Of a stretch of 64,000 nucleotides of DNA, positions 57,976-64,000 are shown one piece after another. The notes below the pieces were generated by a model. It was not told the origin of the DNA. It did not search any database and saw nothing but the letters and a program-made list of their open reading frames with translations. Made by a program: the position numbers and the translations under genes. How positions within the stretch are numbered: the first letter of the stretch is position 1; each line of letters opens with the position of its first letter. The stretch is from CAZSAT01 sp964604675 (GTDB taxonomy: Bacteria > Myxococcota_A > UBA796 > CAJQPC01): contig CAZSAT010000020.1 in assembly GCA_964604675.1 (NCBI GenBank), positions 16,736 through 80,735 on the forward strand, given 5' to 3'.

Positions 57976-58892
57976 CGGAGCATCTCCTCGAAGTCCACCG
58001 GCAACGGCGACTCTACCGCCAGCATTCCCCCGTCGGGGTGGGGGATGCGCAGCGCAGCCGCGTGCAAGCAGTGCCTCGCGTGGCCCAGCCCGGCCGCCAG
58101 CTCGCCCAGAGGTTCGCCGGCGTAGAGCCGCAGGAACACCTCGGGGGGCTGCCCGTAGACCTTGTCGCCGAGCACGGGGTGGCCCAGGTGGTCGAGGTGC
58201 ACCCGGATCTGGTGGGTGCGGCCGGTCTCCGGCACGCAGGCGAGCAGGCTGATCGCGCCGCAGCGGCGAACGACACGCACCCGCGTCCTCGCGGACTGGC
58301 CGTCCGGGTGCACGCAGCGCTTCAAGCGGATGGGCGAGGCTTCGTCGTCGCCGATGTGCGCGTCGACCAGGGTCTCGTCGAAGCTGGGCTCGCCACGAAC
58401 GATGGCCAGGTAGGTCTTCTCGGTCTCCCTGGCCTTGAAGGCGGCCTTGAGGTGGCGGTTCGCCTCGGCGTCCCGGGCGACCACGCAGACGCCGCTCGTC
58501 TCGCGATCGAGCCGGTGGGCCAGGTGGAGGTCTTCGCCCGGGAAGGCTTCGCGCGCCAGGTTGATCAGGCCCCAGGTGAACTGCCGCCCCACGGGGTGCA
58601 TGAGCAGGCCGGCCGGCTTGTCGAAGGCGAGGCAGCGCGGGTCCTCGTGCAGGACCGGCGGGCAGGAGGGCTGGGCTTGCGTGGCCTCGAAGCCCGGCAC
58701 CTCCATCGTCAGCACCTCGTCGAGCGCCAGGATCGAGCTGGGCTTGAGGGTGCGCGTGCTCGAGATCACGAGCCCTTCCCGGACCGCCTGGGCCGCGCGG
58801 GTGCGCGACCAGTCGAAGCGCAGCGAGAGGAAGACGTCGGCGCGCATGCCCGCCGAGCGCTCGTCCACGGTGACGGCACGGGTTTGACCCAT
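57972..58892 (-). CDS. RluA/RluD-family pseudouridine synthase
   Basis: 306 residues from ATG 58892. An N-terminal S4-like RNA-binding region (RADVFLSLRFDWSRTRAAQAV, about 17-60) is followed by the catalytic domain: DKPAGLLMHP, the motif HRLDRETSG with catalytic Asp129, KTYLAIVRG, ETGRTHQIRVHLDHLGHPVLGD. The family converts uridine to pseudouridine in rRNA or tRNA; which site is not clear from the sequence. TAAGCC lies 5 nt before the ATG. Coupled to the exported protein downstream. Confidence 0.9.
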   Translation of the reverse strand: MGQTRAVTVDERSAGMRADVFLSLRFDWSRTRAAQAVREGLVISSTRTLKPSSILALDEVLTMEVPGFEATQAQPSCPPVLHEDPRCLAFDKPAGLLMHPVGRQFTWGLINLAREAFPGEDLHLAHRLDRETSGVCVVARDAEANRHLKAAFKARETEKTYLAIVRGEPSFDETLVDAHIGDDEASPIRLKRCVHPDGQSARTRVRVVRRCGAISLLACVPETGRTHQIRVHLDHLGHPVLGDKVYGQPPEVFLRLYAGEPLGELAAGLGHARHCLHAAALRIPHPDGGMLAVESPLPVDFEEMLR

Positions 58893-58963
58893 CCGGAGGC
58901 TTAGCCCAGTACGCGGTCGACCAGCCAGGCCAGCGGGACCCTTCGAGACCGCCTCGTGCGCGC

Positions 58964-58969
58964 TAAGCT
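58964..58969 (+). promoter_or_regulatory. Possible -10 element TAAGCT, 7 nt before ATG 58977
   Basis: The plus strand reads CGCTAAGCTCGAAGCG then ATG. TTCGAG 16 nt upstream is a possible -35. No Shine-Dalgarno sequence. Confidence 0.4.
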
Positions 58970-58976
58970 CGAAGCG

Positions 58977-60272
58977 ATGTGGCTTCTCTGGGCCTGCGTC
59001 GCCCCGTCCTCCGACAGCGGCGACAGCGGCGACACGGGGCCCGCCTCCTCCGAGGCGTGGCCAGGGCTGGCGACCTCGGCGGCCTGGCGGTCGGCGGAGA
59101 GCGGCTACGCCACCGGCCTCGGGGTCAGCGACGTCGACGGGGATGGCGACGGGGACGTGGTCGTCGCCTACGGCAACGACATGGTGCCGGGACCGCTCGC
59201 GATCTACGAGAACGAGCAGGGCGTGCTGGGCGAGACCGCGGCCTGGACCTCGGAGGCGCATCATTACTTCGGGCAGCTGTCGATCGGCGACGTGGACGGC
59301 GACGGCGCCGACGACCTGGTGGTCAGCCGCTACGTGGGCGACGAGGGTCGCTTCGACGAACCCGGTGGCGTGCAGCTCTGGCTCGGCGCGAACGACGGCT
59401 TCGAGCTGGCCTGGGAAGACGACGGCTTCTACAGCTTCTCCTGCGCGCTGGGGGACGTGGACGGCGATGGGGACCTGGACCTCGCCGTGGCGGTCGGCGA
59501 GGCGTACGACAACGAGCCGGACCGGTCGCGGGTGTACGCCTGGGACGCCGGCTTCGCGCTGGTCTGGGAGACGGAAGGTCCACGGCACAGCTACGACGTG
59601 GGCTGGACCGATCCCGACGGCGACGGCGACCTCGACCTGGTCTTCGCGAGCGTCGGCAGCCCCCATGCGCTCTACGAGAACGACGGCGGGCTGTCCGACG
59701 CGCCGGTGTGGGAGGCCGACGGCGAGCGCTTCGGCGGCAACACGCTGGACATCGGCGACCTGGACGGCGACGGGCTGGTCGACCTGGTGATCTCCGAGAA
59801 CGAGGACCTGGGTGGCTCGGGCCTGGTGCGGGGCTGGTGCGGCCCCGCGCTGTCCCCCTGCTTCACCAGCGGCGATGGCGCCGACCTGCAGAGCGCCGTG
59901 AGGCTCGAGGACGTGGACGGTGACGGGGACCTGGACCTGGCGGCCGGCGCCTGGTGGGGAGCGGTGCGCCTCTACGAGAACGAGGCCGGGCTCGTGGCCA
60001 CCCCGCGGTGGACCAGCGAGGAGGACGCGATCGTGGCCGAGGCGCTGGCCTTCGAGGACCTCGACGGCGGCGAGGAGGTGGTGATCGAGGGCCACGGCTT
60101 GCTTCGGGTGCCGGGTCGCGTGGTGTCGGTCGAGGGCGGCGTGGCCGCGGAGGGCTGGGCGAGCGGCCCGGGGTCGCTGACGGTGCGCTACCTTGCCTCC
60201 ACGGACAAGGACCTGCTCGTGACCGACTGGAGCCTCGACGGCGGCAACCTCGCGTATGGGCGCGCGCGATGA
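58977..60272 (+). CDS. FG-GAP/VCBS-repeat lipoprotein
   Basis: 431 residues from ATG 58977. Lipoprotein signal MWLLWAC, Cys7, then SDSGDSGDTGPASS. At least six repeats have a Ca-binding loop of the type DVDGDGDGDVVVAYGN, DVDGDGADDLVVSRY, DVDGDGDLDLAVAVG, DPDGDGDLDLVFASVG, DLDGDGLVDLVISEN and DVDGDGDLDLAAGAW, which is the FG-GAP/VCBS seven-bladed propeller pattern as in integrin alpha chains. Likely a surface adhesion or binding protein. It overlaps the next gene (ATGA). Confidence 0.85.
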   Translation: MWLLWACVAPSSDSGDSGDTGPASSEAWPGLATSAAWRSAESGYATGLGVSDVDGDGDGDVVVAYGNDMVPGPLAIYENEQGVLGETAAWTSEAHHYFGQLSIGDVDGDGADDLVVSRYVGDEGRFDEPGGVQLWLGANDGFELAWEDDGFYSFSCALGDVDGDGDLDLAVAVGEAYDNEPDRSRVYAWDAGFALVWETEGPRHSYDVGWTDPDGDGDLDLVFASVGSPHALYENDGGLSDAPVWEADGERFGGNTLDIGDLDGDGLVDLVISENEDLGGSGLVRGWCGPALSPCFTSGDGADLQSAVRLEDVDGDGDLDLAAGAWWGAVRLYENEAGLVATPRWTSEEDAIVAEALAFEDLDGGEEVVIEGHGLLRVPGRVVSVEGGVAAEGWASGPGSLTVRYLASTDKDLLVTDWSLDGGNLAYGRAR

Positions 60273-60463
60273 AGAAGAAGAGCGACCTGGGCACGATGAT
60301 CGCCCTGTCGTGGGCGGGGATCGCCATCGGGGTCACGATCGTCTTCGGCCCCCTGCTCGGTCTGCGCGGGTGGTGCTGGCTGCTGGTCCACCACGTGCTG
60401 TGCGTCGCCGGGGTGACGCACGAGCTGTGGCGGGCGCGGAAACGCGGCGCAGCGGGCGCTTAG
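60269..60463 (+). CDS. Small membrane protein, 64 aa
   Basis: ATG 60269 overlaps the previous stop (ATGA). Lys-rich start MKKKSDLGTM, then two hydrophobic segments (IALSWAGIAIGVTIVFGPLL and WCWLLVHHVLCVAGVT) and an Arg-rich end (ELWRARKRGAAGA). No family recognised. It overlaps the 3' end of the convergent subtilase gene by 4 bp. Confidence 0.55.
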   Translation: MKKKSDLGTMIALSWAGIAIGVTIVFGPLLGLRGWCWLLVHHVLCVAGVTHELWRARKRGAAGA

Positions 60464-62130
60464 AAGCTCACCTCGATGTCGTCGCTCGCCGAGCGACCGT
60501 CCGCGGTGGTCGACGTGACGGTGCAGGTGGTGGTGCTGTTGCGCTGGCCGCGCAGCACCACGCGGTGGCTCGTGGACAGGGTGGTCGAGCTGCGCTGGCT
60601 GCCGTTGTCGCAGCCGACCTCGGTGTCGGCCGCCTCGCTCGTGACCCAGGTGATGCGCGCCCTGCGGCGGCTCAGGCTGCGCGCGCTCAGGCTCTCGATC
60701 TGGAGCTCCAAGACCTCCTCGGTCTCTTCGGCGGGTGTCCAGGTCATGGCCGCCACGGGGTCCACCAGGCCGTAGCCGTACACGTTGTCGGGGCCGCTGG
60801 CGCCGAGGTCCTCCGCGGTCTCCAGCAGGGCGCTCCGCAGGTCGTCCACGTCGGTGATGCCGTTGGCATAGGCCAGAGCGGCCGCCGCGGCCACGTGCGG
60901 CGCGGCCATCGAGGTGCCCTGGAAGAAGCTGTAGAAGAAGCTCGAGCCGTCGGTCGTCTCCTGGAGCACGCCGTCGCCGTAGCCGTCGCCGTCCAAGTCG
61001 GCGGTGACGTCGCCGCCGGGTGCCGAGAGGTCGATCTCGGGGCCGCCGTTGGAGTAGTAGCTGACCTCGTGGTTGAGGTCGGTGGCGGCGACCGCGAGGG
61101 TGGCGTCGAGGGCGCCGGGGTAGCTCACGCCGTTCGGTGCGCCGTCGTTGCCGGCCGCAGCCACCACGAGCACGCCCTGGTCCACCGCGTACTGGCAGGC
61201 CTCGTCGATCACGCTCGAGTAGCTCGACGAGCCGAGGCTCAGGTTGATGACGTTGGCCCCGTTGTCGGCCGCCCACACGATCGCGTCGGCGATGTCGTCG
61301 GAGTAGCCGACGATGCCGTAGCCGGGCACGAGCCCCAGGGCGCGCACGGGCAGGATGCTGGCCCCAGGTGCCAGGCCGGCGGTGCCGCGGTTGTTGTTGG
61401 TGCTCTGGGCGATGGTGCCCGCCACGTGGGTGCCGTGCGAGCCGGAGTCGCTGGCGCCGGCGTCGCTGTCGCTCGGGTCGTCGTCGTCGTCGAAGAAGTC
61501 GTAGCCGTCCAGCAGGTTGCCGAAGCCGTCGCTGCCCTCGGACACGCCCGAGTCGACCACCGCCACCACCGCGCCGGTGCCCGTGGTCAGGTCGTGGGCG
61601 CCGCCGATGTCGAGGGTGGCCAGGTGCCACTGGTAGGGGAAGTAGGTGTCGTTCGGCACGTCGAGCGGGCTCACGAGGATGACGGGCTCGACCCAGGCCA
61701 CGTCCTCGTCGTCCTCGAGCTGGTCCTGCAGCTCCTCGAGACCGAGCTCGGAGGTGAAGCTCCACAGCCCGGCGCGGCCCAGGGGTCGCAGCTCGCCGAC
61801 CTGGGTCTGCAACACGCCGTCGAGATCGGGCTTGCCGGTGTTGATGGTGCCACCCTCGCCCTGCTCCACGTCCACGTCCAGCCGCATCACGTAGCGACCG
61901 GCCACGATCTCGTCGGCGGGGTCCAGCGTGGTGGCCAGCTCGGCCTCGACCACGCGGATGTCGGTGCGCGTGTCGGCCTCCTCCTGGAGCTCGGCGAGGC
62001 CGCCCTGTCCACAGCCGCCTGCTCCGGTCGCGGCTCCTGTTGGATCGCCCTGACGGAGCAGCTGCAGGCTGCCGCCGACGAGCACGAGGCCGATGACGAC
62101 AGCGAAGGGAAGCACGAACTTGCGGTTCAC
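60460..62130 (-). CDS. Exported subtilisin-like serine protease (S8)
   Basis: 556 residues. A hydrophobic N-terminus (FVLPFAVVIGLVLVGGSLQLL) is followed by a propeptide region (about 50-155). The S8 catalytic domain has Asp193 (AVVDSGVS), His232 (SHGTHVAGT), oxyanion Asn328 (AAAGNDG) and Ser407 (GTSMAAPHVA). An acidic insert DFFDDDDDPSDSD follows the Asp motif. The last 90 residues are a fibronectin-III-like or Ig-like beta domain (RARITWVTSEAADTEVGCDN, TTCTVTSTTADG). GTG start behind AGGAGA. Extracellular protein degradation or processing is likely. Confidence 0.92.
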   Translation of the reverse strand: MNRKFVLPFAVVIGLVLVGGSLQLLRQGDPTGAATGAGGCGQGGLAELQEEADTRTDIRVVEAELATTLDPADEIVAGRYVMRLDVDVEQGEGGTINTGKPDLDGVLQTQVGELRPLGRAGLWSFTSELGLEELQDQLEDDEDVAWVEPVILVSPLDVPNDTYFPYQWHLATLDIGGAHDLTTGTGAVVAVVDSGVSEGSDGFGNLLDGYDFFDDDDDPSDSDAGASDSGSHGTHVAGTIAQSTNNNRGTAGLAPGASILPVRALGLVPGYGIVGYSDDIADAIVWAADNGANVINLSLGSSSYSSVIDEACQYAVDQGVLVVAAAGNDGAPNGVSYPGALDATLAVAATDLNHEVSYYSNGGPEIDLSAPGGDVTADLDGDGYGDGVLQETTDGSSFFYSFFQGTSMAAPHVAAAAALAYANGITDVDDLRSALLETAEDLGASGPDNVYGYGLVDPVAAMTWTPAEETEEVLELQIESLSARSLSRRRARITWVTSEAADTEVGCDNGSQRSSTTLSTSHRVVLRGQRNSTTTCTVTSTTADGRSASDDIEVSF

Positions 62131-62193
62131 GAGGTCTCCTGGGGGCTTTGGTGGCGCAGCCTGTACGGTCTACGGCCTGGGTTCTTCAGTAGA

Positions 62194-63006
62194 TCACGAA
62201 ATCCACCCGACGAGGTGGCCGGCGAGGCGCGCTTCCCAGAGCGCGCCCACCGTGATCAAGGCCAGCGCCGCGGCCATCTTGGCGGCCACGGTCTTGGTGA
62301 CCTCGACCATGGTGTCGGACGACCACGCGTGCTTCACCACGGCCTTCGACAGGAACACCCCCGAGAGCCCGGCGAGCACGTAGCCGACCGCCTCGAAGCC
62401 CATGTGCACGCCCACCGCGGCGGTGACCCGTGCCATGGCCTCCAGCGGGCCCGGACCTCCGGCGGCGGACCATCCCCTGGCGAGCGCGCCGAAGGTCATA
62501 CCCCACACGCTGGCGTTCCAGGCCACGGCCAGCATCACCCCGCCGTGCCGGAAGGGGATGGCCACGGCGAAGAAGAACAGCAGCACGTAGAGGTTGTTGG
62601 CCAGGACGGCGCCGAAGCTGCCGAAGTCCAGGCTCTCCAGGGGGCCGGAGTGCACGACCTGGCGGTGGAACACGGTGGCGATGGTGTCGAGCGGCAAGAG
62701 CAGGCCGAGCAGCCCGAAGGCCACGAAGGCGCCCACGAAGAGCCCCAGCACCCGGAGTGTGAGCTCGGCGTTGGCGTCCCAGGCAGACTCCGCGCGTTCG
62801 AAGATGGCGCTGCGGTTGTCGTCGAGGATGCGCTCCACGGAGTCGTCGCAGGCGATGGCGGCCAGGAAGACCGCCACCAGGCTGGCTTCGGCGGGGAAGA
62901 GCCACCAGGCGAACAGCGCGCCGGTGAGCGAGGCGAGCAGGCCGTCGAGGGCCAGGTGCCAGAACGACGGCACGCCCCGGTGGTAGAAGCGCTGGAGCAG
63001 GATCAC
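62194..63006 (-). CDS. SpoIIM-like (stage II sporulation M / DUF95) membrane protein
   Basis: 270 residues from GTG 63006. About five to six hydrophobic segments. The SpoIIM-like signature is visible in FGAVLANNLYVLLFFFAVAI, VAWNASVWGMTFGALARG and HMGFEAVGYVLAGLSGVFLS, which matches the NN...NG...H...E pattern of that family. In non-sporulating bacteria such proteins sit with RDD and MoxR-type envelope genes; their role is unclear. TAGGCT lies 8 nt before the GTG, with no Shine-Dalgarno sequence. Confidence 0.68.
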   Translation of the reverse strand: MILLQRFYHRGVPSFWHLALDGLLASLTGALFAWWLFPAEASLVAVFLAAIACDDSVERILDDNRSAIFERAESAWDANAELTLRVLGLFVGAFVAFGLLGLLLPLDTIATVFHRQVVHSGPLESLDFGSFGAVLANNLYVLLFFFAVAIPFRHGGVMLAVAWNASVWGMTFGALARGWSAAGGPGPLEAMARVTAAVGVHMGFEAVGYVLAGLSGVFLSKAVVKHAWSSDTMVEVTKTVAAKMAAALALITVGALWEARLAGHLVGWIS

Positions 63007-63014
63007 GGGACGCC

Positions 63015-63020
63015 AGCCTA
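63015..63020 (-). promoter_or_regulatory. Possible -10 element TAGGCT, 8 nt before GTG 63006
   Basis: The minus strand reads GGTAGGCTGGCGTCCC then GTG. Leaderless layout. Confidence 0.35.
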
Positions 63021-63039
63021 CCGCGCGGGCCGGACGCGG

Positions 63040-63045
63040 TAGGAT
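63040..63045 (+). promoter_or_regulatory. Possible -10 element TAGGAT before the 187-aa lipoprotein
   Basis: Ends 15 nt before ATG 63061, with CGAGG between. Confidence 0.3.
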
Positions 63046-63060
63046 GCGCGCGAGGTTGTC

Positions 63061-63624
63061 ATGTTGTTGTCCTTGCTGCTGGGTGCCTGCACCACCGCCG
63101 ATTCCTCGTGGAGCACCGACCAACTCTTCGGACCGACGGGCTCCAGCGCGCAGCCCCTGGCCAGCGCCGAGCCCACGGTGTCCGATCCCCGCTTCCCGAG
63201 CGCGGACGATCTTGCGGCGCTCGAGGATCCGTGGAAGCTCGAAGAGCCGGCGGGCCTAGCGGAGCAGCCGGTGGTCGAGGACGCCGCTCTCGTGGCCGAA
63301 GCGGTGGTCGAGGAGGTCGTGGAGACCGTCGAGCCCGCGGTCGTGGCGGCCCCGCCGGCGGTGGGCCTTCCGAGCGAGCCCGTGTGGGGCGTGCGCCTGT
63401 TGAGCACCCTGCCCCAGGCCGTGCCGCCCCGCGCGGCGCTCGGTCTGCCATCCGGCGAGGAGGTCGTGGTCGCGCCCGGCTCCATGCTGCCCGAGGTGGG
63501 CATGGTCGTGATCGCGGTCGGTGACGACACGGCCCAGCTCGCGAAGGTCACGCCGAGCGGCGACCACGCGGTGGTCGAGACCACCACGCTCTCGGCGCAG
63601 TACCCCCACAGCTCCGAGGAGTAG
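63061..63624 (+). CDS. Hypothetical lipoprotein, 187 aa
   Basis: Lipoprotein signal MLLSLLLGAC, Cys10. A low-complexity Val/Glu/Ala/Pro middle (about 65-105) probably spans the periplasm. The C-terminal 80 residues form a small beta domain (VWGVRLLSTLPQAVPPRAAL, GEEVVVAPGSMLPEVGMVVI, QLAKVTPSGDHAVVETTTL) that loosely recalls the PilP/TonB-linked beta domains of pilus lipoproteins, but the match is weak. Monocistronic; a strong hairpin follows 5 bp after the stop. Confidence 0.6.
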   Translation: MLLSLLLGACTTADSSWSTDQLFGPTGSSAQPLASAEPTVSDPRFPSADDLAALEDPWKLEEPAGLAEQPVVEDAALVAEAVVEEVVETVEPAVVAAPPAVGLPSEPVWGVRLLSTLPQAVPPRAALGLPSGEEVVVAPGSMLPEVGMVVIAVGDDTAQLAKVTPSGDHAVVETTTLSAQYPHSSEE

Positions 63625-63628
63625 CGCC

Positions 63629-63652
63629 TTGCCGGCGCGTGCGCGCCGGCAA
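63629..63652. terminator. Hairpin terminator, first of three related hairpins
   Basis: TTGCCGGCGC, loop GTGC, GCGCCGGCAA: a perfect 10-bp stem. Related hairpins lie at 63682-63705 and 63819-63842. Confidence 0.6.
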
Positions 63653-63681
63653 CGCGCTTCCCCTTCGCTGGCGCTAGCGCA

Positions 63682-63946
63682 TTGCCGGCGCATGCGCGCC
63701 GCCAACGCGCTTCCCCTTCGCTGTCCCTTCGGGCGCTCCGGGGACCGGATCCTTTCTGAAGGGGGCCCTCTATGGCCCCCCTACGCACCCTTCGGGTGCT
63801 GACCCCCCACCGACCGCCTTGGCCGCGCGTGCGCGCCGCCAATGCGCTTCCCCTTCGCTGTCCCTTCGGGCGCTCCGGGGACCGGATCTCTTCCTGAAGG
63901 GGGGCCCTCTATGGCCCCCCTACGCACCCTTCGGGTGCTGACCCGC
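63682..63946. repeat. Two tandem copies of a 127-128-bp hairpin repeat
   Basis: Copy 1 (63682-63808) and copy 2 (63819-63946) are nearly identical over most of their length, with a period of 137 bp. Each has a leading hairpin (about 10 bp), GCGCTTCCCCTTCGCTG, a C/G-rich stem GGGGGCC-CTCTAT-GGCCCCC and a small hairpin GCACCC-TTC-GGGTGC. The first 42 bases also occur at 63629-63670. No gene is visible in the 322-bp region 63625-63946. Confidence 0.7.
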
Positions 63947-64000
63947 CTAGTACTCCCACACAGGGGTCTTGATCGAATCGCCGTGGCAGACTAGGCACGG
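63947..64000 (-). CDS. C-type cytochrome, C-terminal fragment at right edge
   Basis: Only the last 17 codons and the stop (TAG at 63949-63947) are in the window. They read PCLVCHGDSIKTPVWEY, with the heme-attachment motif C-L-V-C-H. The gene enters from the right edge on the minus strand. Too short to assign a subfamily; a heme motif so close to the C-terminus suggests a multiheme protein. Confidence 0.65.
   Translation of the reverse strand, partial: PCLVCHGDSIKTPVWEY

Noticed and set aside
1..64000. tRNA, rRNA, riboswitch or transposase genes
   Set aside because: None could be recognised by eye: no cloverleaf, no transposase-like protein and no terminal inverted repeats around a gene.

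Overview
The window is very GC-rich and densely coded. Its gene set suggests an uncultured Myxococcota (deltaproteobacterial) chromosome. The evidence is a mnmG-rsmG-parA-parB-bactofilin block with three parS palindromes, many surface lipoproteins whose tails read like DTGDTG, abundant MopE-type putative metal-binding repeats (DCDD...P.A.E.CD...DNDCDG), and Ser/Thr kinase/FHA signalling genes. Taxonomy is inferred from gene content only. I saw no tRNA, rRNA, CRISPR array or insertion sequence.

Layout. 1-1525 (-): an exported thioredoxin-like protein that runs off the left edge. 1597-7788 (+): an operon for an unknown exported protein, an OmpA-like protein, a tetraheme cytochrome fused to a degenerate phosphatase-like domain, a flotillin-type SPFH protein with a C-terminal FHA domain, and a MopE-repeat protein with a dockerin-like tail. 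12022-7801 (-): a MopE lipoprotein followed by three tandem members of an unrecognised paralogous family; a fourth member lies at 15394-16404 (+). Between them are a membrane HtrA-like protease with two FHA domains and a transmembrane Ser/Thr kinase. 16422-18893 (-): a YcfL/LpoB/COG3014 lipoprotein operon. 18921-20659 (+): a membrane metalloprotease and an Ig-like lipoprotein. 20807-26688 (-): uridine kinase, a lipoprotein, bactofilin, parB, parA, rsmG and mnmG.

26745-48743 carries three related polytopic GT-C-like membrane proteins plus a more distant one, two alpha/beta-hydrolase lipoproteins, three tandem beta-helix lipoproteins with MopE repeats, and a GH43-like propeller lipoprotein. 48803-55744 is a 2313-residue lipoprotein with six MopE repeats, 19 Ig-like repeats and a C-type lectin domain. 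The right part holds a monoacylglycerol-lipase-like hydrolase, an RluD-family pseudouridine synthase, an FG-GAP lipoprotein, a subtilisin-like protease, a SpoIIM-like membrane protein and a block of hairpin repeats. At the right edge is the C-terminus of a c-type cytochrome (CLVCH).

Themes. Almost everything outside the housekeeping block is secreted, lipid-anchored or membrane-embedded, so the window looks like cell-envelope machinery. Within operons the genes are commonly joined by ATGA or GTGA overlaps. At first genes a TAnnnT hexamer recurs either 5-8 nt before the start codon with no Shine-Dalgarno sequence, or about 15-17 nt before it with a Shine-Dalgarno sequence in between. This suggests many leaderless or minimal-leader mRNAs. 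The best candidates for an undescribed system are the four-paralog family (7801-16404) and the kinase/FHA-protease/FHA-flotillin set around it.
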